The notes below the pieces were generated by a model, which was given only the letters and a program-made list of their open reading frames with translations, ran no database searches and was not told the origin of the DNA. Shown here in pieces: positions 1-9,955 of a stretch of DNA of 46,712 nucleotides (the stretch's first letter is position 1; each line of letters starts with the position of its first letter). This DNA is from Prevotellaceae bacterium (GTDB taxonomy: Bacteria > Bacteroidota > Bacteroidia > Bacteroidales > Paludibacteraceae), in NCBI GenBank assembly GCA_031271815.1, contig JAISVA010000023.1:1-46712 (forward strand), read 5' to 3'. Position numbers and translations under genes: made by a program.

Positions 1-330
1 AGCCAGTTTTTGCGTGCTCTTATTTGTCTTTCTCTATCTTTCATGCTCGAAAGATAATGGTTTTTAACGAAACAAATGAGATTAAATGTGTAGCGAATCT
101 ATCGATACGTTACATATAATTCGCAGATAAAAACCTTTTGAAACAGCCTCAATCTTTTTTATCCTTCTGTCCCGTCTTCATTATAATATCTTTCGGTTTC
201 GATGGATTCACGCGGATTTTCGCACTTTTATCCGTTTTTCATTTCCATCTTTGACTGAAATTTGAACAAGCTTCAAAAATTCAGCAACTAATACAAACGA
301 ATATGCTTATTCTGTTTGTTGTTGCACTGG
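1..330. other. Non-coding margin
   Basis: No convincing gene is seen here. The stretch is AT-rich. It holds one arm of a dispersed repeat at 111-150 (listed separately) and a weak hairpin around 258-285 (GAAATTTGAA and CTTCAAAAATTC arms) that could end transcription of the minus-strand gene at 331-576. A gene lying outside the window to the left could also use this region. Confidence 0.5.
111..150. repeat. Dispersed repeat arm (CGCGAATT family, copy 1)
   Basis: Read on the minus strand this begins GGCTGTTTCAAAAGG and continues into TCTGCGAATTATATG. That matches the arms of the element at 28995-29121 (TGTCTCAAAAATC, TCTGCGAATTACAC) and is related to the one at 33531-33625. Only one arm is visible here, so this copy looks truncated. 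Confidence 0.5.
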
Positions 331-576
331 CTAATTATTCTGAAAATCAGTGAATTTATAAGCTTCAATACAAATATTGTTTTTAATAACGCATGACAGG
401 GTAGCATCATCCAGGCGGATTTCGATCAATAATTTCTCTTTTTCATTGAAGTAAGGCAGTTGGTTATAATAGGGATGTTTCCGTATAATTCTATCAAATG
501 TTTGCCCAATGTATTCCGGAAAATCAAGGAACGAGGATGGCTCCTGTTGAAGAATATATTTCAAAAAATCGGTCAT
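331..576 (-). CDS. Hypothetical protein, 81 aa
   Basis: A small open frame with an ATG start, not recognised as any family. The product is soluble and rich in aromatic residues (several Tyr and Phe), with no signal peptide or membrane segment and no catalytic motif I can name. It is transcribed divergently from the XRE regulator that starts at 752, with a 175-nt intergenic region between them, so the regulator could control it; that is inference only. No clear TAnnTTTG box was found ahead of it on the minus strand. It has the amino-acid composition of a real protein, but a chance frame cannot be excluded. Confidence 0.45.
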   Translation of the reverse strand: MTDFLKYILQQEPSSFLDFPEYIGQTFDRIIRKHPYYNQLPYFNEKEKLLIEIRLDDATLSCVIKNNICIEAYKFTDFQNN

Positions 577-699
577 TGTAAAAATATTATAATCCTTGCG
601 GCAAAATAAACGTTATCAATCGGGAAATACTGCAGGAAAACGATTGATATTTATTAATTACAGCATAATAATTATTACCGGTCAAGATTTTTGTATATT

Positions 700-731
700 T
701 TTGCTGAAAACAATAACAGTTCGTATATTTG
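700..731 (+). promoter_or_regulatory. Bacteroidetes-type promoter of the XRE gene
   Basis: TTTG at 700-703, a 20-nt spacer, and a perfect TAnnTTTG box (TATATTTG) at 724-731. Start of transcription would fall near 737, about 15 nt before the ATG at 752. It lies inside the longer open frame that begins at 596 and so argues for the downstream start. Confidence 0.75.
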
Positions 732-751
732 AATCCAAACTGCATATAAAA

Positions 752-1198
752 ATGGAAACAATAGAAAAAGAAAAGAACAATACGCATCATGGGCATGCCG
801 TTAAGCGCTTCCGCCTCAATTTGGGCATTAAACAGGAAGCATTGGCAGCCGATATGGGAATAAGCCAGGCTTTAGTATCGTTCTACGAACAAAAAAAAGA
901 AATGGAGGAAGATATGATCGAAAAATTTGCCGGTGCATTGGGCGTGGCTCCTCAATTGATTAAAGAGTTGGAAGAAGATCCGGTAACTATTATTATTGAA
1001 AATAATACCATTACTAATGAGAATAATGATAAAGTTGAAACAGATGTAAATAATGCTGCTCACGATGTTATTCATGAAGATAATAGCACAAACCATTTTA
1101 ATCCGGTAGAAAAAATTGCAGAAATTTTTGAAAAGCTACTGGAAAAGGAACAGGAGAAAATTGCTTTACTTGAAAAGCTATTGAAGGAAAAGAAGTAG
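752..1198 (+). CDS. XRE-family helix-turn-helix regulator, 148 aa
   Basis: A DNA-binding regulator. Residues about 14-66 form an XRE/Cro-type helix-turn-helix domain (VKRFRLNLGIKQEALAADMG followed by ISQALVSFYEQ). A Glu/Asn-rich linker follows, and then a C-terminal helix of about 30 residues (from VEKIAEIFEKLLEKEQEK) with a heptad pattern, probably a dimerising coiled coil. The start at 752 is chosen because a good promoter ends at 731; the same frame is open back to 596 but the upstream part has no protein-like character. It is a single gene between divergent and convergent small genes, and its target is unknown. Orphan XRE proteins of this size with acidic tails are common in Bacteroidales. 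Confidence 0.85.
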   Translation: METIEKEKNNTHHGHAVKRFRLNLGIKQEALAADMGISQALVSFYEQKKEMEEDMIEKFAGALGVAPQLIKELEEDPVTIIIENNTITNENNDKVETDVNNAAHDVIHEDNSTNHFNPVEKIAEIFEKLLEKEQEKIALLEKLLKEKK

Positions 1199-1298
1199 GA
1201 TAATATTTACAATTGCCTGATTTGTTTTTTACGCAAGTGCGGATATAAAGAATGAAAATAATGGGTCTTACGTTTTAGTAACCGGTATTCGTATCATT

Positions 1299-1649
1299 TT
1301 AAATTCGGAATATACACAAAGTCTTTTTATTAAGAGTAAAAAGTCCGGCATCATGAAAAAGCGTTGTTGCTGCAATTTGTGCATCAGGTAGTTTTAATTT
1401 ATGAAACAGACAATGCTGCTCCGCAAAATCCACCGCGAGCTTGGAAATTTGCAGGAATATCGTTAATACGGTCAAATTTTCCATATCGGCAACAATATCA
1501 GCTAATTCCTGTTTATTTTTTGCTCCAAAATTCCTTTCCGCACACACAGCATCATTGACCACTATTTCTTGAGCATCAATCTTATCCAAGATTTTACGAA
1601 TGGCAGGATTATTTCTGTAATATTCAATAAATATATTCAAACGAATCAT
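1299..1649 (-). pseudogene. VapC-like PIN-domain protein lacking its first catalytic Asp
   Basis: This resembles VapC toxins, which are PIN-domain ribonucleases. Visible family features are VVNDAVCAERNFGAKN (acidic E38), KLPDAQIAATT (D89) and LFTLNKK (N107) near the end. The N-terminus reads MIRLNIFIEYYRN, whereas the family normally has an Asp-Thr-Asn motif here (pattern I-x-L-D-T-N-x-F-I-E-Y). The Asp-Thr pair is missing, as if 6 nt had been deleted in frame, so a metal-binding Asp is lost. The C-terminus is also short. No VapB antitoxin frame is seen upstream; a palindromic repeat sits at 1783-1984 instead. It is probably an inactive remnant, although the frame itself is intact. Confidence 0.65.
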
Positions 1650-1782
1650 TTTTTGAAGATAAAAGATAACCTGTAATTTTTGTTTTTTGTATGCTATGGA
1701 CTATTGAAGTTATAGATAGAAAAAAAATTTCGACTAATTCATTTAAGTTGCTATTTATATATCTCAAGATAATTTCTATTTC

Positions 1783-1984
1783 GAAGTCCGGAGGACTAAC
1801 AGTCAGATAGTCCCTTGCAAGCGAAGCGCAGTTCGGGGCAGAGCGAGAATAGGAACGATGTACCCCTGCCAATCAACCCCGTAGCGGGTTGAACTTTTTC
1901 GGAGTCGGGAAAGAGGTAGCCGTTGCTCATCTCCCGAGCTGCGCTTGCAAGGGATTATCTGACTGTTAGTCCTTCGGACCTGAA
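1783..1984. repeat. 202-bp palindromic element, copy A
   Basis: The left arm (GTCCGGAGGACTAACAGTCA from 1786, continuing through CCCTTGCAAGCG) and the right arm, read in reverse complement from 1982 (GTCCGAAGGACTAACAGTCA, then CCCTTGCAAGCG), match over about 50 nt with few mismatches. A nested hairpin TCAACCC-CGTAGC-GGGTTGA lies at 1873-1892. A second copy in the opposite orientation starts at 25099. No coding capacity is apparent. It fits a small non-autonomous mobile element or a structured RNA. Confidence 0.85.
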
Positions 1985-2092
1985 TTCAACTGACAACTTA
2001 AATTAATATATTTCAAATTTTAGTGCATAATAACATGACCCGTTGAGAATTTCTATAAATTTCAGATTCTTATCAAAAAAATCCACTAACCT

Positions 2093-2123
2093 ATTGCACA
2101 TTAAAAAAAAATCCTTACCTTTG
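2093..2123 (+). promoter_or_regulatory. Promoter of the ribosomal superoperon
   Basis: ATTG at 2093-2096, a 19-nt spacer, and TACCTTTG at 2116-2123, an exact TAnnTTTG box. The predicted transcript starts near 2129, about 60 nt before rpsL. A short perfect hairpin (CTCTTTT, loop TAGC, AAAAGAG) lies at 2127-2144, at or next to the predicted 5' end. Confidence 0.75.
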
Positions 2124-2188
2124 CCCCTCTTTTTAGCAAAAGAGTATCAGTAAATTAATAAAAACAAAAGGATTAAAAATTAGTAAAA

Positions 2189-2608
2189 ATGCCTACAATT
2201 CAGCAATTAGTTAGAAAAGGAAGGGCGAGCCAGACAGACAAAAGTAAATCTCCGGCGTTGGATTCTTGTCCGCAGAGAAGAGGTGTTTGTGTGAGAGTAT
2301 ATACTACTACTCCTAAAAAACCTAACTCTGCTATGCGTAAAGTAGCGAGAGTACGTTTGACAAATCAAAAAGAGGTCAATGCTTACATTCCGGGAGAAGG
2401 ACATAACCTGCAGGAACACTCAATCGTGCTGGTGCGCGGCGGACGTGTGAAAGACCTTCCGGGTGTTCGTTACCACGTTGTGCGCGGAACCCTTGACACA
2501 GCCGGTGTTAACGGTCGTACCCAACGTCGCTCCAAATATGGCGCTAAGAGACCAAAACCGGGACAAGCTCCTGCAAAAGGCGCTCCTGCAAAAGGTAAGA
2601 AAAAATAA
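2189..2608 (+). CDS. rpsL: 30S ribosomal protein S12
   Basis: S12 of the small subunit decoding centre. The signature loop [11 protein letters not shown] (41-51) and the segment [13 protein letters not shown] (84-96) are present. The Lys residues that mutate in streptomycin resistance (K43 and K88 here) are wild type. At 139 aa it is longer than the roughly 124 aa of E. coli because of a basic tail with APAKG repeats. It is the first gene of the superoperon, placed directly behind the promoter at 2093-2123. Confidence 0.98.
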   Translation: MPTIQQLVRKGRASQTDKSKSPALDSCPQRRGVCVRVYTTTPKKPNSAMRKVARVRLTNQKEVNAYIPGEGHNLQEHSIVLVRGGRVKDLPGVRYHVVRGTLDTAGVNGRTQRRSKYGAKRPKPGQAPAKGAPAKGKKK

Positions 2609-2756
2609 GCCGGCAGCTTAGAGAATTTTTTTAATTAAGTAAGTAAAAACGTAGTTTGAGTTTTACTGGTAGCAGATGAAGGTTGAGTAAATGGTTAAGA
2701 GAAACCGTTGAAGACAAACAAGCAACCAAAACAAAAACAGAAATTTTTAAGTAAAA

Positions 2757-3233
2757 ATGAGAAAAGCAAAACCTAAAAAACGGGTCATTTTACCGGATCC
2801 GGTTTTTAACGAAATTATGGTTAGCCGCTTTGTTAACCATTTGATGTTCGACGGAAAGAAAAGCATTGCTTATGATATTTTCTATTCTGCGCTCGAAAAC
2901 GTAAAAACAAGACTTCCGAACGAGGCGAAAACTCCGCTCGAAATCTGGAAGAAAGCTTTAGATAATATTACTCCGCAAGTGGAAGTAAAGTCTCGTCGTG
3001 TGGGCGGTGCTACCTTCCAGGTTCCAATGGAAATCCGTCCCGAAAGAAAAGAGTCAATCTCAATGAAAAACCTCATCATTTACTCCCGTAAAAGAGGTGG
3101 ACGTTCTATGGCTGAAAAATTATCAGCAGAAATCACAGACGCATTTAATAACCAAGGTGGTGCATACAAACGCAAGGAAGATATGCACAAAATGGCAGAA
3201 GCAAACCGCGCTTTCGCTCACTTCAGATTTTAA
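2757..3233 (+). CDS. rpsG: 30S ribosomal protein S7
   Basis: S7 is the primary assembly protein of the 30S head and binds the 3' domain of 16S rRNA. The 158-aa product has the conserved N-terminal RKAKPKKR and [12 protein letters not shown]-like segment, the central [18 protein letters not shown], and the C-terminal [20 protein letters not shown]-type end ([19 protein letters not shown]). It follows rpsL after a 148-nt spacer in which I see no clear repeat or promoter, and lies 19 nt ahead of fusA, in the usual str operon order. Confidence 0.98.
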   Translation: MRKAKPKKRVILPDPVFNEIMVSRFVNHLMFDGKKSIAYDIFYSALENVKTRLPNEAKTPLEIWKKALDNITPQVEVKSRRVGGATFQVPMEIRPERKESISMKNLIIYSRKRGGRSMAEKLSAEITDAFNNQGGAYKRKEDMHKMAEANRAFAHFRF

Positions 3234-3252
3234 TAAAGCAAAATAAAAAATC

Positions 3253-5370
3253 ATGGCTAAAGCAGATTTAAAATATACGAGAAATATCGGCATCATGGCT
3301 CACATTGATGCCGGTAAGACTACTACCTCTGAGCGTATTTTGTTCTATACCGGTTTAACTCACAAAATCGGTGAAGTACACGACGGAGCCGCAACGATGG
3401 ACTGGATGGAACAAGAGCAGGAGAGAGGTATCACGATTACTTCGGCCGCAACTACTACAAGTTGGGACTATGCCGGAACAAAATACAAAATCAACCTGAT
3501 TGACACCCCGGGACACGTTGACTTTACCGTTGAGGTAGAACGTTCGTTGCGTATCCTCGACGGCGCGGTTTGTAATTTCTGTGCGGTAGGCGGGGTTGAA
3601 CCTCAATCCGAGACCGTTTGGAGACAAGCCGATAAATATAACGTTCCACGTATTTGTTACGTAAACAAAATGGACCGTTCGGGTGCCAATTTCTTTGATG
3701 TGGTAAGACAGGTTAAAGAAATATTGGGAGCGAATCCCTGTCCGATTCAAATTCCAATCGGAGCAGAAGAAACATTCAAAGGGGTGGTTGACTTGGTCAC
3801 GATGAAAGCAATCATCTGGAATACCGAAACAATGGGTGCGAAATATGACATCATGGACATCCCTGCCGATTTGTTGGAAGAAGCTCAGGAATGGCGCGAT
3901 AAAATGTTGGAAAAAGTTGCCGAGTGCGATGATACATTAATGGAAAAATACTTTGACGATCCTTCGACTATTACAGAAGATGAAATCAGAGTGGCTATCC
4001 GTAAAGGTACGCTTTCAATGGCAATCAACCCGATGATTTGCGGCTCTTCATTCAAAAATAAAGGTGTTCAAACCCTGTTGGATGCAGTATGTGCATACTT
4101 GCCTTCTCCATTGGATACTCCTGAAATCATCGGATATGACGTAGATGATTCGGAAAAACGGGTTATCAGACACCCGGATGAAAACGAGCCACTTTGCGCG
4201 TTGGCGTTTAAGATTGCTACCGACCCTTACGTTGGTCGCTTATGCTTCTTCCGTGTATATTCCGGAAAAATTGATGCAGGTTCATACGTATTCAATGTTC
4301 GTTCGGATAAAAAAGAGCGCATTTCGCGCATCTTCCAAATGCACTCCAACAAACAGAATCCGGTAGAAGTAATTTCAGCTGGTGATATTGGTGCAGGCGT
4401 CGGATTTAAAGATATTCGTACAGGAGACACTTTATGCGACGAAAACAATAAAATGGTATTGGAGTCTATGGACTTCCCTGATCCGGTTATCGGTATCGCC
4501 ATTGAGCCTAAAACTCAAAAGGATATTGATAAATTAGGAAACGGCTTGTCAAAACTGGCAGAAGAAGACCCTACATTTACTGTTAAAACAGACGAACAAT
4601 CGGGTCAAACCGTTATTTCCGGAATGGGAGAACTTCACCTGGAAATCATCATCGACCGTTTGAGACGCGAGTTCAAGGTTGAATGTAACCAGGGTCGTCC
4701 GCAAGTAAACTACAAGGAAGCTATTACAAGAACTGTTGATCACCGCGAAGTTTATAAAAAACAAACCGGAGGTCGCGGTAAATATGCCGACATCGTAGTA
4801 AAAGTTGGCCCGACCGACGAAGGTTTCGAAGGCTCATTACAATTTGTAGACGAAGTAAAAGGAGGTAATATTCCGAAAGAATACATCCCTTCCGTACAAA
4901 AAGGATTTGCCTCAGCCATGAAAAACGGTGTGCTGGCAGGTTTCCCGATGGAGCACTTGAAAGTAGTATTGGTTGACGGTTCATACCACCCGGTTGACTC
5001 CGACCAGCTGTCTTTCGAAATCTGTGCAAACCTTGCATTCAAAGAAGCTTGTGCAAAAGCCAAACCGGTTCTGATGGAACCTGTGATGAAACTCGAAGTG
5101 GTAACTCCGGAAGAAAACATGGGTGACGTGATCGGCGACTTGAACAAACGCCGCGGACAGGTGGAAGGAATGGAATCAAGCCGCTCGGGTGCACGTATTG
5201 TAAAGGCAAAAGTGCCGTTGTCGGAAATGTTCGGATATGTAACCACGTTACGTACAATTACTTCCGGTCGTGCAACTTCTTCTATGGAGTTCTCACACTA
5301 CGCCGAAGTTTCTTCTTCGATTGCCAAACAGGTAGTTACGGAAGCTAAAGGTAAACCGGAATTATTATAA
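3253..5370 (+). CDS. fusA: Elongation factor G
   Basis: The translocase GTPase of translation, 705 aa. G1 is AHIDAGKTT (16-24), the switch I motif RGIT is at 58-61, G3 DTPGH at 84-88 and G4 NKMD at 138-141. The C-terminal domains IV and V are complete, including [16 protein letters not shown] and [16 protein letters not shown]. It occupies the str operon position after rpsG; tuf, which often follows in other phyla, is absent and rpsJ follows instead. The next gap carries an inverted-repeat element. Confidence 0.98.
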   Translation: MAKADLKYTRNIGIMAHIDAGKTTTSERILFYTGLTHKIGEVHDGAATMDWMEQEQERGITITSAATTTSWDYAGTKYKINLIDTPGHVDFTVEVERSLRILDGAVCNFCAVGGVEPQSETVWRQADKYNVPRICYVNKMDRSGANFFDVVRQVKEILGANPCPIQIPIGAEETFKGVVDLVTMKAIIWNTETMGAKYDIMDIPADLLEEAQEWRDKMLEKVAECDDTLMEKYFDDPSTITEDEIRVAIRKGTLSMAINPMICGSSFKNKGVQTLLDAVCAYLPSPLDTPEIIGYDVDDSEKRVIRHPDENEPLCALAFKIATDPYVGRLCFFRVYSGKIDAGSYVFNVRSDKKERISRIFQMHSNKQNPVEVISAGDIGAGVGFKDIRTGDTLCDENNKMVLESMDFPDPVIGIAIEPKTQKDIDKLGNGLSKLAEEDPTFTVKTDEQSGQTVISGMGELHLEIIIDRLRREFKVECNQGRPQVNYKEAITRTVDHREVYKKQTGGRGKYADIVVKVGPTDEGFEGSLQFVDEVKGGNIPKEYIPSVQKGFASAMKNGVLAGFPMEHLKVVLVDGSYHPVDSDQLSFEICANLAFKEACAKAKPVLMEPVMKLEVVTPEENMGDVIGDLNKRRGQVEGMESSRSGARIVKAKVPLSEMFGYVTTLRTITSGRATSSMEFSHYAEVSSSIAKQVVTEAKGKPELL

Positions 5371-5536
5371 AAAGCCTCCCTTAATCCCCTCCCTCAAAGG
5401 AGGGGATGGGGACGCGATAAAAAACAGGTTCAGCTTTTTAATTAGCGAATGACTCTTAATTAAAAAGTAAACAAAAAATTAATTAATAATCAATGCTTCT
5501 GTAAGTCTCCCATCAAGGGGATTTAGAGGACTTCTT
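5370..5536. repeat. CCCCTAAATCCCC-type inverted-repeat element, copy 1
   Basis: The left arm at 5370-5412 (AAAAGCCTCCCTTAATCCCC then CTCAAAGGAGGGGA) pairs with the right arm at 5502-5536 (reverse complement AAGAAGTCCTCTAAATCCCC). The middle is AT-rich. It fills almost the whole fusA-rpsJ gap. Two relatives lie at 5855-5984 and 12473-12605. Confidence 0.8.
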
Positions 5537-5548
5537 AAAAAAAGGACA

Positions 5549-5854
5549 ATGAGTCAAAAAATCAGAATTAAACTAAAATCTTACGATCACAACCTGGTTG
5601 ACAAGTCGGCCGAGAAAATCGTAAAAACAGTAAAAGCGACAGGAGCTGTTGTCAGCGGTCCAATTCCGTTGCCGACACACAAACGCATCTTTACCGTTAA
5701 CCGCGCTACTTTCGTCAACAAAAAGTCAAGAGAACAGTTCCAGCTTTCTGCATTCAAAAGACTGATAGACATTTACAGCTCAACGGCTAAAACAGTAGAT
5801 GCCTTGATGAAATTGGAGTTGCCAAGCGGAGTGGAGGTTGAGATTAAAGTATAA
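5549..5854 (+). CDS. rpsJ: 30S ribosomal protein S10
   Basis: S10 is a 30S head protein and, in many bacteria, the NusE antitermination factor. The 101-aa product contains [20 protein letters not shown] at the start and the conserved [16 protein letters not shown] loop. In this genome the gene is bracketed on both sides by copies of the same inverted-repeat element, which is unusual for the start of an S10 operon block. Confidence 0.98.
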   Translation: MSQKIRIKLKSYDHNLVDKSAEKIVKTVKATGAVVSGPIPLPTHKRIFTVNRATFVNKKSREQFQLSAFKRLIDIYSSTAKTVDALMKLELPSGVEVEIKV

Positions 5855-5984
5855 AAAAAGCCCCCTAAATCCCTCTCAAAGGGGACTTAAAGACGGTATT
5901 CGTATCGTTTTCGGGGTAAAAATAAACAAACTAAAGTAAACAATGCTTCTGAAAGTCCACTCTGAGGGGGATTTAAGGGGCTTA
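5855..5984. repeat. CCCCTAAATCCCC-type inverted-repeat element, copy 2
   Basis: The left arm (AAGCCCCCTAAATCCCTCTC, then AAAGGGGACTT, 5858-5888) pairs with the right arm (GAAAGTCCACTCTGAGGGGG, then ATTTAAGGGGCTT, 5951-5983). The string CAATGCTTCTG just inside the right arm is shared with copy 1. It occupies nearly the entire rpsJ-rplC gap. Confidence 0.85.
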
Positions 5985-6003
5985 TAACTAATTATTAATT
6001 GAA

Positions 6004-6624
6004 ATGCCAGGATTATTAGGAAAAAAAATCGGAATGACATCCGTTTTCAGTGCCGATGGAAAAAATGTTCCATGCACTGTTATCGAAGTAGGTCCTTGTG
6101 TTGTTACCCAAGTGAAAACTGTTGAAACAGACGGTTACGAAGCGATCCAAATCGGATTTGAAGAGAAAAAAGAAAAAAACACTTCAAAAGCAGAATTGGG
6201 ACACTTCAAAAAAGCGGGAACAACTCCAAAGAGACACTTGGCCGAGTTCAGCGAATTTGAAAACCCATACAAGTTGGGCGATGTAATCACAGTTGACAAT
6301 CTGTTTGTAGAAAACACATTCATCGACGTGGTTGGAACCTCAAAAGGGAAAGGTTTTCAAGGCGTAGTAAAGCGCCATGGATTTGGTGGTATCCAACAAC
6401 AAACGCACGGTCAGCACAACCGTCTGAGAGCCCCGGGTTCTATCGGCGCCTCTTCTTATCCTTCAAAAGTATTTAAAGGGATGAGAATGGCCGGACGTAC
6501 AGGAGGTAATTCGGTAACCGTACAAAACCTTCAAGTGTTAAAAGTTATTCCCGAAAACAATCTTTTAGTAATAAAAGGTTCGATACCGGGAGCTAAAGGT
6601 TCAATCGTAATTGTAAATAAATAA
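6004..6624 (+). CDS. rplC: 50S ribosomal protein L3
   Basis: L3 is an early assembly protein whose extended loop reaches the peptidyl transferase centre. The 206-aa product begins with the signature [13 protein letters not shown] and has the central [18 protein letters not shown] and [15 protein letters not shown] segments. Its stop codon overlaps the rplD start by one nucleotide (TAATG), implying translational coupling. Confidence 0.98.
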   Translation: MPGLLGKKIGMTSVFSADGKNVPCTVIEVGPCVVTQVKTVETDGYEAIQIGFEEKKEKNTSKAELGHFKKAGTTPKRHLAEFSEFENPYKLGDVITVDNLFVENTFIDVVGTSKGKGFQGVVKRHGFGGIQQQTHGQHNRLRAPGSIGASSYPSKVFKGMRMAGRTGGNSVTVQNLQVLKVIPENNLLVIKGSIPGAKGSIVIVNK

Positions 6625-7256
6625 TGGAACTGAGTGTATATAACATAAAAGGAGAAAATACCGGTAAAAAAGTCACATTGAATGACTCTATATTCGGTAT
6701 TGAGCCTAACGACCATGCCATTTATCTGGATGTAAAACAATACATGGCAAACAAACGTCAGGGAACTCACAAATCGAAAGAGAGAAATGAGATCAATGGA
6801 AGTACCAAGAAATTAGGTCGTCAAAAAGGCGGTGGCGGTGCTCGTCGCGGAGATGTAAAGTCACCTCTGTTAGTAGGTGGCGGACGTGTTTTTGGTCCGG
6901 TTCCTCGTGACTACAGCTTCAAATTAAACAAAAAAGTAAAACAGTTGGCTCGTCGTTCGGCTTTTGCTTACAAAGCTAAAAATGACCAGATTATTGTTGT
7001 TGAAAACTTTACATTTGAAGCTCCGAAAACAAAGGAATACATAGCAATGACAAATAATTTGAAAGTTTCTGATAAGAAATCGTTAATAATTTTGGAAGAA
7101 CAAAATAAAAACGTATATTTGTCGGCTCGTAATTTGCAGAATAGCAAAGTTGTAACTACTTCTGAGTTAAATACATACAGAATTTTAGATGCAAAAGTTG
7201 TTGTTCTTACAGAAGGTGCGTTGGTTAATATTGAGAAAAATTTATTAAAAGCATAA
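6624..7256 (+). CDS. rplD: 50S ribosomal protein L4
   Basis: L4 lines the peptide exit tunnel. The 210-aa product has the tunnel-loop signature [19 protein letters not shown] followed by [13 protein letters not shown]. In enterobacteria L4 autoregulates the S10 operon; nothing here shows whether that holds. Its stop codon merges with a strong ribosome binding site for rplW. Confidence 0.98.
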   Translation: MELSVYNIKGENTGKKVTLNDSIFGIEPNDHAIYLDVKQYMANKRQGTHKSKERNEINGSTKKLGRQKGGGGARRGDVKSPLLVGGGRVFGPVPRDYSFKLNKKVKQLARRSAFAYKAKNDQIIVVENFTFEAPKTKEYIAMTNNLKVSDKKSLIILEEQNKNVYLSARNLQNSKVVTTSELNTYRILDAKVVVLTEGALVNIEKNLLKA

Positions 7257-7262
7257 GGAGGT
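7255..7262 (+). promoter_or_regulatory. Strong Shine-Dalgarno site of rplW
   Basis: AAGGAGGT, a near-perfect anti-16S complement, overlaps the rplD stop codon, with GGAGG 8 nt before the rplW ATG at 7270. Most genes in this window have no such site, so it stands out. Confidence 0.8.
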
Positions 7263-7269
7263 TGAACGT

Positions 7270-7560
7270 ATGAGTATCATAACAAAACCGATAGTAACGG
7301 AGAAGATGACACAGTTGGGAGAAAAATATTCCCGGTATGGATTTCGCGTGTCTCCTGATGCCAACAAACTGGAAATCAAGAAAGCAGTAGAAGATATGTA
7401 TAACGTACAGGTTGAATCCGTAAATACCATGCAAGTTGCCGGAAAAAACAAAAGCCGTTATACAAAAGCTGGAGTTATCAAAGGAAGCACTGCTTCATAC
7501 AAGAAAGCAATCGTAACTTTGAAACAAGGTGAAGTAATCGATTTTTATAGCAATATTTAA
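7270..7560 (+). CDS. rplW: 50S ribosomal protein L23
   Basis: L23 surrounds the exit tunnel opening and is the docking point for trigger factor and SRP. The 96-aa product begins IITKPIVTEKMTQLGEKYSR and has the typical VSPDANKLEIKKAVEDMYNV segment. It has one of the few strong Shine-Dalgarno sites in the window, and is 9 nt ahead of rplB. Confidence 0.97.
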   Translation: MSIITKPIVTEKMTQLGEKYSRYGFRVSPDANKLEIKKAVEDMYNVQVESVNTMQVAGKNKSRYTKAGVIKGSTASYKKAIVTLKQGEVIDFYSNI

Positions 7561-7569
7561 TAAATAAAA

Positions 7570-8394
7570 ATGGCTGTTCGTAAATTCAAGCCCACAACAC
7601 CGGGGCAGAGACACAAAATTATTGGCGCATTCGAGACAATTACCGCGAGTGCACCAGAAAAGTCTCTTGTGATAGGTATTAATAAATCCGGAGGACGTAA
7701 CAATGTCGGTAAAATGACGATGCGTTACATCGGAGGCGGTCACAAGAGAAAGTACAGAGTAATTGACTTCAAAAGAGAAAAAGACGGTGTTCCGGCAACA
7801 GTAAAAACAATCGAATACGATCCGAACCGTTCGGCTCGCATCGCATTGCTCTTTTATGCTGACGGAGAAAAACGTTACATTCTTGCACCAAACGGATTGC
7901 AAGTAGGTCAACAAATCATGTCAGGCGCAGATGCCGCTCCTGAAGTAGGGAACTGTTTACCGTTGGGAAGTATTCCCCTCGGTACCGTAATCCATAACCT
8001 GGAATTACGTCCCGGACAAGGAGCTGCTCTCGTTCGCTCGGCTGGTACGTTTGCACAATTAGCTTCGAGAGAAGGAAAATATGCAATCGTCAAATTACCT
8101 TCCGGTGAGACTCGAATGATACTTTGTACTTGTAAAGCAACTGTAGGTACGGTAGGAAACTCCGACCACGCCCTCGAACGCTCCGGTAAAGCCGGTCGCT
8201 CACGCTGGTTAGGTCGCCGCCCTCGCACCCGTGCAGTAGTGATGAACCCTGTAGATCATCCAATGGGTGGTGGTGAAGGTCGCCAGTCAGGAGGTCACCC
8301 ACGCTCTCGCAAAGGATTATTAGCTAAGGGATACAAAACAAGAGCTCCTAAAAAGGCTTCAAGTAAGTATATTATAGAAAGAAGGAAAAAGTAA
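7570..8394 (+). CDS. rplB: 50S ribosomal protein L2
   Basis: L2 is needed for subunit association and peptidyl transfer. The 274-aa product shows [10 protein letters not shown] near the start, [20 protein letters not shown], and the catalytic-centre segment with the conserved His ([19 protein letters not shown]). The length is normal. rpsS follows after 21 nt. Confidence 0.98.
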   Translation: MAVRKFKPTTPGQRHKIIGAFETITASAPEKSLVIGINKSGGRNNVGKMTMRYIGGGHKRKYRVIDFKREKDGVPATVKTIEYDPNRSARIALLFYADGEKRYILAPNGLQVGQQIMSGADAAPEVGNCLPLGSIPLGTVIHNLELRPGQGAALVRSAGTFAQLASREGKYAIVKLPSGETRMILCTCKATVGTVGNSDHALERSGKAGRSRWLGRRPRTRAVVMNPVDHPMGGGEGRQSGGHPRSRKGLLAKGYKTRAPKKASSKYIIERRKK

Positions 8395-8415
8395 TTTGAT
8401 TAATAGAAAAAACTT

Positions 8416-8685
8416 ATGAGTCGTTCACTAAAAAAAGGTCCATATATCAACGTGAAGCTTGAAAAGAAAGTGCTTGCAATGAATGAAAGCGGAAAAAAAT
8501 CCGTCGTAAAAACATGGGCAAGAGCTTCAATGATATCACCTGACTTTGTAGGCCACACAATTGCAGTTCACAACGGAAACAAATTTATTCCTGTGTACGT
8601 TACCGAAAACATGGTAGGTCACAAACTCGGAGAATTCTCTCTGACACGTACCTTCAGAGGTCATGGAGGCAACAAGAAAAAATAA
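8416..8685 (+). CDS. rpsS: 30S ribosomal protein S19
   Basis: S19 forms part of the 30S head next to S13. The 89-aa product has the signatures [10 protein letters not shown] at the start, [20 protein letters not shown] in the middle and [14 protein letters not shown] at the end. It keeps the usual S10-operon order between L2 and L22. Confidence 0.98.
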   Translation: MSRSLKKGPYINVKLEKKVLAMNESGKKSVVKTWARASMISPDFVGHTIAVHNGNKFIPVYVTENMVGHKLGEFSLTRTFRGHGGNKKK

Positions 8686-8723
8686 TCCGTGTATAACAAG
8701 AAATTAAAAAAGTTCAAATAAAA

Positions 8724-9164
8724 ATGGGTGCAAGAAAAAAACAATCAGCAGAAGCAAGAAAAGAAGCCTTGAAGTCTCTTTACTTCGCTAAGTTGAATGA
8801 TGTCCCTACCTCACCGCGAAAAATGCGCTTAGTCGCAGATATGATCCGCGGAATGGAAGCATACAGAGCCCTTAGCGTGTTGAAGTTTTCGACAAAAGAA
8901 GCGTCAATCCGCATGGAAAAACTCCTTCGCTCTGCCATTGCCAATTGGGAACAGAAGAATGAAAGAAAAGCTGACAACGGAGAATTATACGTAAGCGCAG
9001 TTTACGTTGACTCTGCAAGAATGCTGAAAAGATTGCGTACAGCTCCACAAGGAAGAGGTTATAGAATTAGAAAACGCTCTAACCACATTACCTTGTTCGT
9101 AGATAGCAAAAGCAAAGGAGCAGAAGTAGCAGATAGTACAAATTCAAACGATAACCAAAATTAA
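8724..9164 (+). CDS. rplV: 50S ribosomal protein L22
   Basis: L22 lines the exit tunnel and is a site of macrolide resistance. The 146-aa product has the N-terminal region ending in [20 protein letters not shown] and the tunnel hairpin around [20 protein letters not shown] with HITLFV. A Ser/Asn-rich tail extends it beyond the roughly 110 aa of E. coli. It ends 7 nt before rpsC. Confidence 0.98.
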   Translation: MGARKKQSAEARKEALKSLYFAKLNDVPTSPRKMRLVADMIRGMEAYRALSVLKFSTKEASIRMEKLLRSAIANWEQKNERKADNGELYVSAVYVDSARMLKRLRTAPQGRGYRIRKRSNHITLFVDSKSKGAEVADSTNSNDNQN

Positions 9165-9171
9165 TTTGTAG

Positions 9172-9924
9172 ATGGGACAGAAAGTAAATCCGATAAGTAA
9201 CCGTTTAGGGATCATCAGAGGTTGGGATTCCAATTGGTATGGTGGAAAGAATTACGGCGATACTATCTTGGAAGATGCCAAAATCAGAAAATATCTGAAT
9301 GCCCGTCTTGCGAAGGCTAGCGTTTCAAGAATTGTTATCGAACGTACACTCAAACTTGTCACGATCACCGTATGCACTGCCCGTCCGGGTATCATCATCG
9401 GGAAAGGCGGACAGGAAGTGGACAAGTTGAAAGAAGAATTGAAGAAAATTACCGACAAGGAAGTTCAAATCAATATCTTTGAAGTAAAAAGACCGGAACT
9501 CGACGCAGTGATTGTTGCCAACAACATCGCACGCCAGGTAGAAGGTAAAATCGCTTACCGCCGCGCAGTAAAAATGGCAATTGCCTCTACCATGCGCATG
9601 GGAGCGGAGGGAATCAAAGTTTTAGTATCAGGACGTTTGAATGGAGCCGAGATGGCGCGTTCGGAAATGTATAAAGAAGGAAGAACTCCTTTGCATACGT
9701 TGAGGTCGGATATTGACTACGCTCTCGGAGAAGCCTTGACTAAAGTCGGCTTGATTGGCATCAAAGTTTGGATTTGCCGCGGTGAAATCTATGGCAAAAA
9801 AGACTTGGCTCCGAATTTCGTATCATCTGAAAAAGGTGGTTCAAGAGGAGGCGACAGAAACAATCAAGGAAACCCTGACAGAAGAGACAGAAACGACAGG
9901 GGCTTCAAAAAGAAAAGAAAATAA
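9172..9924 (+). CDS. rpsC: 30S ribosomal protein S3
   Basis: S3 forms the mRNA entry site together with S4 and S5. The 250-aa product starts [20 protein letters not shown], contains the KH-domain motif [20 protein letters not shown] and the C-terminal domain [20 protein letters not shown]. The last 30 residues are an Arg/Gly/Asn/Asp-rich low-complexity extension ending in basic residues, as seen in other Bacteroidetes S3. Confidence 0.98.
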   Translation: MGQKVNPISNRLGIIRGWDSNWYGGKNYGDTILEDAKIRKYLNARLAKASVSRIVIERTLKLVTITVCTARPGIIIGKGGQEVDKLKEELKKITDKEVQINIFEVKRPELDAVIVANNIARQVEGKIAYRRAVKMAIASTMRMGAEGIKVLVSGRLNGAEMARSEMYKEGRTPLHTLRSDIDYALGEALTKVGLIGIKVWICRGEIYGKKDLAPNFVSSEKGGSRGGDRNNQGNPDRRDRNDRGFKKKRK

Positions 9925-9955
9925 CTGTTTAACGAATTTGAATTAAAGGAAGAAA

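Noticed and set aside
596-751. N-terminal extension of the XRE regulator frame
   Set aside because: The promoter TTTG-N20-TATATTTG lies inside this stretch and the translated part has no protein character; the ATG at 752 gives the normal domain start.
1282-1300. GGTATTCGTATCATTTT similar to GGTATTCGTATCGTTTT at 5895-5911
   Set aside because: A 17-nt near match alone is too short to call a repeat, and no flanking similarity was found.
1624-1872. Minus-strand frame overlapping the palindromic element
   Set aside because: Most of it is translated from the repeat arm at 1783-1872, and it overlaps the VapC-like gene start.
5371-5548. tuf gene or promoter expected between fusA and rpsJ
   Set aside because: The gap contains only the inverted-repeat element and AT-rich sequence; no EF-Tu frame or TAnnTTTG box with partner was found.
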